From NCBI GenBank assembly GCA_044359565.1, contig JBIKLX010000059.1, forward strand, positions 1 to 16,368: DNA of 16,368 nucleotides. Direction: 5' to 3'. The position numbers were made by a program, and so were the translations under genes. A model generated the notes under the pieces. It was not told the origin of the DNA. It searched no databases and saw only the letters and a program-made list of their open reading frames with translations. The stretch comes from VFMC01 sp044359565. Its GTDB lineage: Bacteria; Actinomycetota; Acidimicrobiia; Acidimicrobiales; Ilumatobacteraceae. This document shows positions 6,212 to 12,999 of this stretch, piece after piece (the stretch's first letter is position 1; each line of letters begins with the position of its first letter).

Positions 6212-6562
6212 ATGGACCTCGCCGACGTCAGGCGCCTTGCTTGTGCACTGCCCGACGCTCACGAAGCACCCCACTTCGACCTCACATCGTTCCGTGTCGG
6301 CTCCAAGATCTTCGCCACGGCGCCGCTCGACGGCTCCGTCGTCCGCATATTCGTCGACGAGCCCGAAGCGCGGGCGTGCGTGAACGAAGGGCTTCCCGCC
6401 GTCGCTCTGGTGCACTGGGGCGACAGGGTGGCAGGTGTGAGCCTCGTGCTGGCGTCTGCCGATCCGGAGCGAGTGGCTGAGCTGCTCGAGGATTCGTGGC
6501 GCCGACGTGCTCCAAAGCGTGTCGTTGCCGCATTCGACGCATCGCATCCGAAACGCACCTGA
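6212..6562 (+). CDS. MmcQ/YjbR-family protein
   Basis: A 116-residue protein of the MmcQ/YjbR family (double-wing DNA-binding-like fold). Features are the N-terminal DVRRLACALPDAHEAPHF segment, the FRVGSKIFAT strand pair, a central VRIFVDEPEA stretch, and the C-terminal LLEDSWRRRAPKR helix. The biochemical role of this family is not established despite the DNA-binding label. I chose ATG 6212 because family similarity begins there and a leaderless -10 stands 6 bp upstream; an in-frame ATG at 6176 would run through the promoter. It forms the first gene of the block between thiolase fragments B and C. Confidence 0.8.
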   Translation: MDLADVRRLACALPDAHEAPHFDLTSFRVGSKIFATAPLDGSVVRIFVDEPEARACVNEGLPAVALVHWGDRVAGVSLVLASADPERVAELLEDSWRRRAPKRVVAAFDASHPKRT

Positions 6563-6638
6563 GCGGTTGCGGGGGCGGCACCGAATGATGATCACTGCGG
6601 AGTCCCATGGTCCGCTCGTCCGGCGAGACGTGTGGTTC

Positions 6639-6651
6639 TACTGTGTCGCCG
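6639..6651 (+). promoter_or_regulatory. Leaderless promoter -10 (TACTGT)
   Basis: TACTGT at 6639-6644 fits TANNNT and lies 7 bp before ATG 6652, where no Shine-Dalgarno is present. No clear -35 is visible. Confidence 0.4.
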
Positions 6652-7464
6652 ATGAGTGACGATCAAGGGAGCGATTCGAATACGGCGACGACCTGGCACC
6701 ACGGCCTGATCGCGCGTTGGTGGGCCAACTTCAACCTCGACGGCCCCGAGATCGAGTTCTTCCGTCCCTATGTCGCATCAGGCCAGCCGACACTCGATGT
6801 CGGCTGCGGCAGCGGTCGGCTGCTCGTACCGTGGGTTGCCGATGGGCTCGATGTCGATGGCGTCGACGCCTCCGCCGACATGATCGAGGCCTGCCGGGTC
6901 GCCGCACGCACCGTGGGCTGCGCACCCGATCTATACGTGCAACCGACCCACCGGCTCGATCTGCCACGCCGCTACCGCAGCATCGTCAATTGCGGCGCGT
7001 TTGGGCTCGGTGGCAGCCGTGCCGACGACGCAGAAGGCCTACGACGCCTCCGCGCCCACCTACTCCCCGGCGGCGTGCTGGCCCTCGACTTCCAGGTCGC
7101 CGAATTCGACGACGATCGCTGGCGTCGATGGAAACCGCGGCCAGCCGACGACCGCCCACCGCCCAGCCAGGCCCGCCGGCTCGGGCCTGACGGCTTCCAG
7201 TACGCGCCGCGCCACCGGATCACCGGCGTCGAGCCCGCCGAGCGTTGCGTGACCCGCGAACTGCAGGCGTGGCAATGGCAGAACGACGAGCTCATCGCGC
7301 ACGAGAGCCACTCTCTTGTCGCAAACTTCTACTCGTCGGATGAGATCGTGACGCTGCTCACCACGGTCGGCTTCACTGACGTGCGCGTTCAGGGTGGCTA
7401 CCACGGTGGCGCGCCGAACGATCTCGATGGTTTCCACGTCTTCATCGCCGCTGTCCCAGAGTGA
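6652..7464 (+). CDS. Class I SAM-dependent methyltransferase
   Basis: A 270-residue protein with a Rossmann-type methyltransferase fold. Motif I is TLDVGCGSGRLLVPW (about residues 44-58), and the acidic residue ending strand 2 is in VDGVDASADM. Motif IV is near RSIVNCGAFGLGG, then LRAHLLPGGVLALDF as post-I/strand-5 elements. It is closest to ubiE/ycgJ-like small-molecule methyltransferases; the substrate is unknown. The start could also be ATG 6607, but ATG 6652 has a leaderless-type -10 seven bases upstream and the added N-terminus has no family character. The gene converges on the thiolase gene, with the shared hairpin 10 bp beyond its stop. It is the last gene of the block between thiolase fragments B and C. 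Confidence 0.82.
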   Translation: MSDDQGSDSNTATTWHHGLIARWWANFNLDGPEIEFFRPYVASGQPTLDVGCGSGRLLVPWVADGLDVDGVDASADMIEACRVAARTVGCAPDLYVQPTHRLDLPRRYRSIVNCGAFGLGGSRADDAEGLRRLRAHLLPGGVLALDFQVAEFDDDRWRRWKPRPADDRPPPSQARRLGPDGFQYAPRHRITGVEPAERCVTRELQAWQWQNDELIAHESHSLVANFYSSDEIVTLLTTVGFTDVRVQGGYHGGAPNDLDGFHVFIAAVPE

Positions 7465-7473
7465 CGGCGACCT

Positions 7474-7497
7474 GTTTCTCCGCTGAGAAACGCGGAG
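7474..7497. terminator. Bidirectional terminator-like hairpin between methyltransferase and thiolase (copy C)
   Basis: GTTTCTC/GAGAAAC (7-bp stem, CGCT loop, 7474-7491) overlaps CTCCGC/GCGGAG (6-bp stem, 7478-7497), giving alternative folds on either strand. It sits between two convergent stops, so it could end both transcripts. No long T run is present. The element is duplicated exactly at 5180-5210. Confidence 0.5.
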
Positions 7498-7527
7498 GGG
7501 GAGAGTTCGGCCGCTCGGACCGGCTCG

Positions 7528-8775
7528 TCAGACGCGTTCGATGATGAGCGCCGGGGCCATGCCTCCGGCGGCGCACATGGTGATGAGGCCGTAGCGGCCG
7601 TCGGTGCGCTCGAGTTCGTCGAGTGCCGTACCGATGAGCATCGCCCCGGTGGCGCCGATCGGGTGGCCGAGGGCCATCGCTCCGCCGTTCACGTTCACCT
7701 TGTCGCGGTCGAGTTCGAGGTGGCGGATGAACCGCTCGGCCACGACGGCGAAGGCCTCGTTGATCTCCCAGATGTCGATGTCGTTGGCGGTGAGGCCCGC
7801 CTTGGCCAGCACCTTGTGCGCAGCCGGCACCGGAGCGTTCAGCATGAGGGTGGGATCGTCGCCCATGTTGGCCATGGCCACGATGCGTGCCCGCGGCTTC
7901 CAGCCGCGCGCCTGCGCGGCCTCGGGGCTGGCCAGCAGGATGGCGGCGGCACCGTCGACCACGCCCGAGCTGTTGCCTGCATGGTGCACGTGCTCGATCT
8001 CGAGGCCCGGGTAACGGGCCAGCACCATGCCGCGCAGCGTGGTGCCCTGCGCGTCGAGCGGCACATCGGCCATGGCGGCGAACGAGGGCGCCAACTTGGT
8101 GAGGCTCTCGATCGTGGTGCCCGGACGCGGGAACTCTTCGCGGTCGAGCGCCATCGTGCCGTCCTCTTTGTAGACCGGCACGAGGCTCTTGTCGAAACGT
8201 CCCTCGGCGATGGCCACGGCGGCCCGGCGCTGCGACTCGACAGCGAGTTCGTCGAGTGCCTGGCGCGAGATGCCCTCGAGGCTGGCGATCGCGTCGGCGG
8301 CCACGCCCTGGTGGGTCTGTGGGTGGCGGGCACGGAGGCGGGCATTGCCGGCATCCATCATCGGGCCGCGCACTCCCATCTGGGCCTGGCCGAGCGCCGG
8401 ATGCAGCGACATCATCTCGCAGCCACCAGCGATCATCACGTCTTCGAGGCCGGCCATGATGGAGGCGGCTGCCATGTTGGTGGTGCTGATGCCCGAACCG
8501 CAGAAGCGGTCGATCGTGACACCACTGGCCTTCACGTCGAACCCGGCGTCGAGCAGTGCCATGCGGGCGAGGTCGCCGCCCTGGGTGCCCACCTGCATGC
8601 TGGTGCCGAAGATGACATCGTCGACATCGGCGGTGTTCAGCTCGTTGCGGTCGCGGATGGCAGCCAGCACGGTGGCGGCCAGCTGCTGCGGGTGGATGTC
8701 GGCGAGCGCACCCTTGCCCACCTTGCCCACACCACGCGGTGTGCGGCAGGCATCGATGATCCAGGCTTCGGACAT
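7528..8775 (-). CDS. Thiolase-family acetyl-CoA C-acyltransferase
   Basis: A 415-residue thiolase of normal length. It condenses or cleaves acyl-CoA with acetyl-CoA in fatty-acid or related degradation. The nucleophile Cys92 is in RFCGSG, the EINEAFA motif is intact, the active-site His is in GGAMALGHPIGATG, and the second active Cys is in CAAGGMAPA near the C-terminus. ATG 8775 follows a GAAAGGTGA ribosome binding site; a GTG nine bases upstream lies within that site and is less likely. The gene points the same way as the dioxygenase gene, 112 bp upstream. Its last 10-16 codons are duplicated, detached, at 5233-5280 and 6144-6176. The exact substrate chain length is not evident. Confidence 0.92.
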   Translation of the reverse strand: MSEAWIIDACRTPRGVGKVGKGALADIHPQQLAATVLAAIRDRNELNTADVDDVIFGTSMQVGTQGGDLARMALLDAGFDVKASGVTIDRFCGSGISTTNMAAASIMAGLEDVMIAGGCEMMSLHPALGQAQMGVRGPMMDAGNARLRARHPQTHQGVAADAIASLEGISRQALDELAVESQRRAAVAIAEGRFDKSLVPVYKEDGTMALDREEFPRPGTTIESLTKLAPSFAAMADVPLDAQGTTLRGMVLARYPGLEIEHVHHAGNSSGVVDGAAAILLASPEAAQARGWKPRARIVAMANMGDDPTLMLNAPVPAAHKVLAKAGLTANDIDIWEINEAFAVVAERFIRHLELDRDKVNVNGGAMALGHPIGATGAMLIGTALDELERTDGRYGLITMCAAGGMAPALIIERV

Positions 8776-8887
8776 GGCAGTCACCTTTCGACTGTGATTG
8801 GGGAGACACGGGGCAGGCGCGGCGGCCTGAACTGATGCAGTCTCACATGCGCGCCGGGCGTGGTTCCAAGCGCAGGACCGGCCGAAC

Positions 8888-9880
8888 CTATGGGCAGCCG
8901 ATGCCGTTCAGGGTCGCGCAGGTGGGGCACAGCCGTGCCCGGCCGCCGCCGACATCCCAGGTGCGGGCATGCGGCACACCGCACGACTGGCACGGGCCGT
9001 TCGGGTCGAACGCCGCCGCACCGTTCGCGTTGGCAGGTGCCGCCACGGGGTCGGTGATGGTGATGCGGTGCAGCAGACGGCGGTGACCCTGGTAGCCGCC
9101 GGTGGCTGCATGCACCACGGCGCGGTTGTCCCACATCGTCAGCATGCCCTCGGTCCACGAGTGGCGGTAGACGAACTCGTCGCGACCCTGGTGGGCGTAC
9201 AGCGCGAACAGCAGCTGCTGCGCCTCGTCGTGAGGCATGCCGTCGATGTCGATCGTGTAGCCGGGCGAGAGGAACAGCGCCTTGCGACCGGTCTCGGGAT
9301 GGGTGATGACCAGTGGGTGCAGGTGGGTGGCCATCGCCGTGTCGGAGTACACGATGGCCATCGACCGGCCGACGTCGTCCTTGCCGTAGCGGCCCTGCGG
9401 CGCATAGCCGCGACGTGCCGAGTGCACGCCCATCAGCCCGTCGAGACGCGCCTTCATCTCGTCGTCGAGCGCCTCGTAGGCGAGGTACTGGTTGGCGTAC
9501 AGCGTGTCGCCGCCCACCGGTGGGATGACCAACCCGTACAGCAGCGTGGCGGTGGGGGGCGACGCCAGGAAGCTCCAGTCGGAGTGCCAGTTGTCGGCGA
9601 AGATCGGCGACTGCTCGTCGGCCTCGCGCTTTACCTCGGCGATGTGCGGGTGATCGGCGAGGCCGCGCAGATAGGGGTCGTCGCCGAACACACCGAACCG
9701 CAGGGCGAGCCGCTCGAACTCGTCGCTCGACAGGTGCTGGTCGGGGAACGACACGACGAGGTGGTCGAGCCAGGCGGCCCGGATCTCGCCGATCGTCGCA
9801 TCCGACACCGGGCCGGCCAGGTCGACGCCACGGATGGTGGCGCCGCATGCCTGGCCGGAAGGTTCGATCTCGATCGCCAT
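8888..9880 (-). CDS. TauD/TfdA-family Fe(II)/2-oxoglutarate dioxygenase with C-terminal zinc ribbon
   Basis: A 330-residue protein. The iron triad is visible as His99-x-Asp101 (WHSDW) and His257 (WDNRAVVHAA), with Arg268 placed to bind 2-oxoglutarate; these match the TauD positions closely. Family members hydroxylate small sulfonates, aryloxy acids or amino acids. About 45 extra residues at the C-terminus carry two CxxC pairs, Cys297/Cys300 (CQSC) and Cys318/Cys321 (CPTC), 17 residues apart. This zinc-ribbon or rubredoxin-like knuckle is not part of the usual family. ATG 9880 was chosen because the family homology begins there and a leaderless -10 (TACACT) lies 6 bp upstream; the open frame extends 20 codons further without support. 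The substrate is unknown. Confidence 0.88.
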   Translation of the reverse strand: MAIEIEPSGQACGATIRGVDLAGPVSDATIGEIRAAWLDHLVVSFPDQHLSSDEFERLALRFGVFGDDPYLRGLADHPHIAEVKREADEQSPIFADNWHSDWSFLASPPTATLLYGLVIPPVGGDTLYANQYLAYEALDDEMKARLDGLMGVHSARRGYAPQGRYGKDDVGRSMAIVYSDTAMATHLHPLVITHPETGRKALFLSPGYTIDIDGMPHDEAQQLLFALYAHQGRDEFVYRHSWTEGMLTMWDNRAVVHAATGGYQGHRRLLHRITITDPVAAPANANGAAAFDPNGPCQSCGVPHARTWDVGGGRARLCPTCATLNGIGCP

Positions 9881-9892
9881 GTGCGGAGTGTA
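9881..9892 (-). promoter_or_regulatory. Leaderless promoter -10 for the dioxygenase (TACACT)
   Basis: TACACT (9892-9887 on the minus strand) fits TANNNT and lies exactly 6 bp before ATG 9880. There is no Shine-Dalgarno and no clear -35. Confidence 0.5.
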
Positions 9893-9952
9893 CGAGGCGG
9901 CTCGTCCCCACTCGGGATGTGGCGTTGGGCCCACCCGCATAGGACCAAAGGA

Positions 9953-9968
9953 CCTGTGCGCTCACAGG
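9953..9968. promoter_or_regulatory. Inverted repeat in the divergent intergenic region
   Basis: CCTGTG, 4-bp spacer, CACAGG: a perfect 16-bp palindrome between the divergent dioxygenase and membrane-protein genes. It could be an operator serving either promoter. A second inverted repeat, AGCCGG/CCGGCT (9990-10006), lies closer to the membrane protein start and could form a leader hairpin. No binding protein can be named. Confidence 0.35.
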
Positions 9969-10029
9969 GCGGGTGACGACCATGCCACTAGCCGGACAGC
10001 CCGGCTGATCAGTATCGAAGGGACCCACC

Positions 10030-10662
10030 ATGTCGAGTAGTTCCGCCACCGAGACCAAGGACGTCGTCGTCCTCCGCCGACACACCATCGACATCGTCCT
10101 GGTCAGTCTCGGCGCCGTAGCCGCCGTCGTGCTCGCCATTGCTGGCGGCTTGCTCACCTGGGGCTCGAACTTCGCCGACGACTACGTCAGCCGCGAGTTG
10201 AGCAGCCAGAAGATCGTCTTCCCCAGCGCCGACAAGCTGACCGAGGAGGGCCGCACCGACCTCGTGAAGTACGCCGACGAGGCCGTGAACACCGGCAAGG
10301 AGGCCGAGGCCTACGCCGGCTACATCGGCGGGCACATCGAGAGGATCGGTGGCGGGCTCACCTATAGCGAGCTCGGCAAACCAGAGAGCGAGGCGAAGGC
10401 TGCAGTGCAGGCCGCCAAGGATGCAGGCAAGAGCGATGACGAGGTTGCAGCGCTGCAGGCGACGGCCGACGGCGTCACGGCCCAGCGCAACACTGTGTTC
10501 AAGGGCGAGACCCTGCGCGGCCTGCTGCTGAGCACCTACGCCTGGTCGACGATCGCGATGATCGCCGGTATCGCCGCCATCGTCGCCTTCGTGGCTGCTG
10601 GAGTGATGGCGGTGCTGGTGGTGCTGGGCCTGGTGCACCTCCGTCGCAGCAAGGTCGCCTGA
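10030..10662 (+). CDS. Conserved actinobacterial-type membrane protein with two hydrophobic segments
   Basis: A 210-residue protein. A hydrophobic segment at about residues 20-44 (TIDIVLVSLGAVAAVVLAIA) is followed by about 120 polar residues predicted to lie outside the membrane. These include NFADDYVSRELSSQKIVFP and AYAGYIGGHIERIGGGLTY. A long hydrophobic stretch follows at about 165-203, then a short basic tail. Proteins with this plan are common in actinobacteria and are sometimes mislabelled as LigA-like ring-opening dioxygenases; I see no enzymatic motif. The ribosome binding site GAAGGGA (10017-10023) lies 6 bp before ATG. It is divergent from the dioxygenase gene and transcribed alone. 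Function is unknown. Confidence 0.8.
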   Translation: MSSSSATETKDVVVLRRHTIDIVLVSLGAVAAVVLAIAGGLLTWGSNFADDYVSRELSSQKIVFPSADKLTEEGRTDLVKYADEAVNTGKEAEAYAGYIGGHIERIGGGLTYSELGKPESEAKAAVQAAKDAGKSDDEVAALQATADGVTAQRNTVFKGETLRGLLLSTYAWSTIAMIAGIAAIVAFVAAGVMAVLVVLGLVHLRRSKVA

Positions 10663-10704
10663 GGGGCGAACAGCCGCGCTGACCTGGGGTGATTCGCCCG
10701 GCAA

Positions 10705-10737
10705 ATATTGACAACAGCAATATCGTCTCGGTACGGT
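10705..10737 (+). promoter_or_regulatory. Promoter with overlapping operator for the LLM oxidoreductase operon
   Basis: -35 TTGACA (10708-10713, perfect consensus) and -10 TACGGT (10732-10737) are separated by 18 bp. A perfect inverted repeat, ATATTG, 7-bp spacer, CAATAT (10705-10723), covers the -35 element. A strong -35 masked by a palindrome is a typical repressor arrangement. The regulator may be the XRE-cupin protein coded in the same operon, but that is only inferred. Confidence 0.65.
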
Positions 10738-10801
10738 GCGGCCTCACGGCGAGTGGGGCCGCACCCGTCCGCATCGTCCCAGACCTGGCAGGAGACCCAC
10801 G

Positions 10802-11983
10802 ATGAGCGACATCGCACCCCCGATCAAACTCGGTGCCTTCCTGTTCGGTGGCGTGGAGATGACCGACGCCGGCGCCGGGCTCCCCAACCCGATGGACCGC
10901 CGCTACAGCAACGCCGAGTGCTGGCGGGCGACACTCGACTACGTCGATGCCGGCATCGAGGCCGACCGCCTCGGCTACGACAGCTTCTGGACCACCGAAC
11001 ATCACTTCCAGTACGAGGGCTACGAGGTCATCCCCAACGGCCTGCTGATCTCGATGTGGATCGCGGCCAAGACCCAGAACGTGCGTCTGGGCGCGATGTT
11101 CAACGTGGTGCCGCAGTGGAACCCGCTGCGCCTCGCCGAAGACTTCGCCACCCTGCACAACCTGTCCGGTGGGCGCGGCATGCTCGGCGTGGGCCGTGGC
11201 ACCGTGCCACGCGAGCTTCTGCACCTCAACAACGACCACATCTCGGTCGGATCGCACGACAACCCCGAGGCGCAGGCCGACGACACCCGCAACCGCGAGT
11301 GGTTCGAAGAGGCGATGGAGATCGTGCGCCTGGCGCTGTCGCAGGATCGCTTCTCGTTCAGCGGCAAGTACTTCCAGATCCCGGTGCCGGGCATCCCCGA
11401 CCGCGGCTCGACGGTTCAAGACCTGACGCTCATCCCGCAGCCCGTCTTCCCGTACGAGATCTGGCAGGCGGTCACCAGCCCGCCCACCGTCGAGTACGTG
11501 CCGGTGGTGAACCACAGTGCCGTGTTCTGGAACCAACACCCGCGCTTCATCAAGCGCATGTGGGACCGCTACGGCGAGGTGCACGAGCAGCACCACGGTG
11601 CCGGGCTGCCCACGAGCGCCCAGCGCATGTTGGTGGTGGCGGTGCGCATCGAAGACAGCTACGAAGAAGCGGTGCGCACAGCGCGCCCCGGGCACGACGA
11701 GTTCTGGAAGTTCCTCGGCCCCTACGGCTGGAGCCGCGGCTACATGGGCCCCGATGGGCGGCCGGTTGCGCCTGGCCTGATCCCGACGCTCGAGGAGTCG
11801 ATGGAGCAGCGCACCATGCTGGTCGGCACGCCCCAGGAGGTCGCCGCCCAGGTGCAGGAACTGCGCGACCTGCTCGGCCTCGAGCACCTCACCATCTTCC
11901 CGCACCTCATCGGCGACCCGTACAAGAAGGCGGTCGAGCAGATGGCGCGGTTCAAAGACGAAGTGCTGCCGCTCGTCGTCTGA
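10802..11983 (+). CDS. LLM-class flavin-dependent oxidoreductase (luciferase-like monooxygenase)
   Basis: A 393-residue protein of the bacterial luciferase-like TIM-barrel family, which uses FMN or F420. Typical elements are GAFLFGG near the N-terminus, ADRLGYDSFWTTEHHF (about residues 54-69), the DFATLHNLSGGRGMLGVGRG segment (114-133), and the C-terminal GTPQEVAAQVQELRDLLGLEHL block that closes such proteins. The start ATG 10802 follows GCAGGAG. The downstream regulator begins 5 bp after the stop, so the two form an operon behind the TTGACA promoter. The family acts on many substrates (alkanes, sulfonates, nitro compounds and others); this one's substrate is unknown. Confidence 0.9.
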   Translation: MSDIAPPIKLGAFLFGGVEMTDAGAGLPNPMDRRYSNAECWRATLDYVDAGIEADRLGYDSFWTTEHHFQYEGYEVIPNGLLISMWIAAKTQNVRLGAMFNVVPQWNPLRLAEDFATLHNLSGGRGMLGVGRGTVPRELLHLNNDHISVGSHDNPEAQADDTRNREWFEEAMEIVRLALSQDRFSFSGKYFQIPVPGIPDRGSTVQDLTLIPQPVFPYEIWQAVTSPPTVEYVPVVNHSAVFWNQHPRFIKRMWDRYGEVHEQHHGAGLPTSAQRMLVVAVRIEDSYEEAVRTARPGHDEFWKFLGPYGWSRGYMGPDGRPVAPGLIPTLEESMEQRTMLVGTPQEVAAQVQELRDLLGLEHLTIFPHLIGDPYKKAVEQMARFKDEVLPLVV

Positions 11984-11988
11984 GCCCC

Positions 11989-12579
11989 ATGCCGACTCCG
12001 CCCCCGCCGCCCGACGACTGGCATCAGTTCGGTCGCACCGTCCGCGATCGCCGCCGCGAGCAGCAGCTCACGATGGTCGAACTCGCGGCGCGCTGCGAGC
12101 TGTCGCAGCCCTTCCTGTCGCAGATCGAGAACGGACGGGCGAAGCCGTCGATGGACTCGATCTATCGCATCGCGCACGCCCTCGACACCACGCCGCAGGC
12201 GCTGTTCGGCGACCGGTCGGAGGTGGTGGCCGAACCCACGGTCGTGCGTCGCGACGACCCGTCGGTCACCGTGCTCGACCGTGGCCCCGAGTCGCAGGTG
12301 CGCCTGGTGCTGCCGGGCGCCTCACCGTTCCACGTGCTCGAGTTCGACGGTCTGCCGGCCGAGTTCGAGCAGTTCTGGCGGCATGAGGGCTTCGAGGCGG
12401 TGTACGTGGTGGCCGGCACGGTGGAGGTGCAACTCGACGACGAGCGCATCGTCCTCGACGCCGGCGACTTCCTGTCGTATCCCTCCGATCGCGCTCATTC
12501 GCATCGTTCGCTGTCGGGACCGGGCGCGCGGATCCTGCTCATCGAGACCGCAGCCGACGCTTCGCACCAGCACCGGTAG
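11989..12579 (+). CDS. XRE-family transcriptional regulator with C-terminal cupin domain
   Basis: A 196-residue protein. Residues about 14-70 form an XRE/Cro helix-turn-helix (RRREQQLTMVELAARCELSQ, then SQIENGRAKPSMDSIYRIA). Residues about 112-188 form a small cupin barrel (RHEGFEAVYVVAGTVEV; AGDFLSYPSDRAHSHRS) that usually senses a small ligand. Such proteins typically control an adjacent catabolic gene. ATG 11989 lies 5 bp after the oxidoreductase stop with no clear ribosome binding site, so translation is probably coupled. It may act on the palindrome at 10705-10723. The ligand is unknown. Confidence 0.9.
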   Translation: MPTPPPPPDDWHQFGRTVRDRRREQQLTMVELAARCELSQPFLSQIENGRAKPSMDSIYRIAHALDTTPQALFGDRSEVVAEPTVVRRDDPSVTVLDRGPESQVRLVLPGASPFHVLEFDGLPAEFEQFWRHEGFEAVYVVAGTVEVQLDDERIVLDAGDFLSYPSDRAHSHRSLSGPGARILLIETAADASHQHR

Positions 12580-12626
12580 GACGTCGAAGCCGACGGCTCC
12601 CGACCCGCCCCCGAGGGTTGTTTGCG

Positions 12627-12692
12627 CTCCCGGGTGCCCGGTGCCACTCGGGTGCGCGCCCTCGACTCGGGTGGGCGTGTGCGACTCGGGTG
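12627..12692. repeat. Short repeats with 18-19-bp spacing (CTCGGGTG units)
   Basis: ACTCGGGTG occurs with its preceding base at 12645, 12664 and 12683, exactly 19 bp apart. A degenerate unit, CTCCCGGGTG, begins at 12627. The array fills most of the 113-bp gap between the convergent XRE-cupin and DUF1918 genes. The sequence between units is not conserved. No function can be assigned. Confidence 0.55.
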
Positions 12693-12899
12693 TCAGAGGG
12701 TGGGGCGGGCGCCGGGGTGGACGATGTGGGCGCTCGTGGAGGGGAAGAACAGCGACTCGTGGCCGTCGTCCCAGCGCACCTTGTAGTGCTGGGTCTCGCC
12801 GGTGCCGAGCACCTCGAGCACCTCGCCCTTGCGGGGTGGGTGGCCGAGCTCGTTGCTGTCGACCACGATCTCGTCGCCCATTCGTGCATGGATGTCCAT
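12693..12899 (-). CDS. DUF1918 family small protein
   Basis: A 68-residue protein with the DUF1918 pattern: an N-terminal GDEIVVDS strand, the basic turn HPPRKGEVLEVLG, and YKVRWDDGHESLFFPS near the C-terminus. The compact all-beta, SH3-like fold is common in actinobacteria; its function is unknown. The ribosome binding site GGAGGAG lies 5 bp before ATG 12899 and settles the start over an internal Met at codon 7. It is on the same strand as the ABC exporter genes, 100 bp behind them, and may be read through from that operon or have its own promoter; I see no clear one. Confidence 0.85.
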   Translation of the reverse strand: MDIHARMGDEIVVDSNELGHPPRKGEVLEVLGTGETQHYKVRWDDGHESLFFPSTSAHIVHPGARPTL

Positions 12900-12999
12900 C
12901 GCATCTCCTCCGGTGTGTCGCTGAGGCCAGCATCGCCTGGGCCTTCGGGCACGGTGAGTGGCCGACGGCCCTCGTGTCGGAGGCGAACGGCCCGGGCGG

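Noticed and set aside
5180..7576. Integron cassette array with attC sites
   Set aside because: The repeats are thiolase coding ends with a hairpin and lack the attC core-site pattern (RYYYAAC...GTTRRRY). No integron integrase is visible.
5180..7576. Insertion sequence or MITE ends
   Set aside because: The copies are direct, not inverted, differ in length, and are explained by homology to the thiolase 3' end; no transposase or target duplication was found.
7663..8835. 390-codon open frame antisense to the thiolase gene
   Set aside because: The minus-strand frame has every thiolase motif; the antisense product is His/Gly-rich with no recognisable domain.
8969..9976. 335-codon open frame antisense to the dioxygenase gene
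   Set aside because: The opposite strand codes a complete TauD-family protein with its iron-binding residues; this frame is a shadow.
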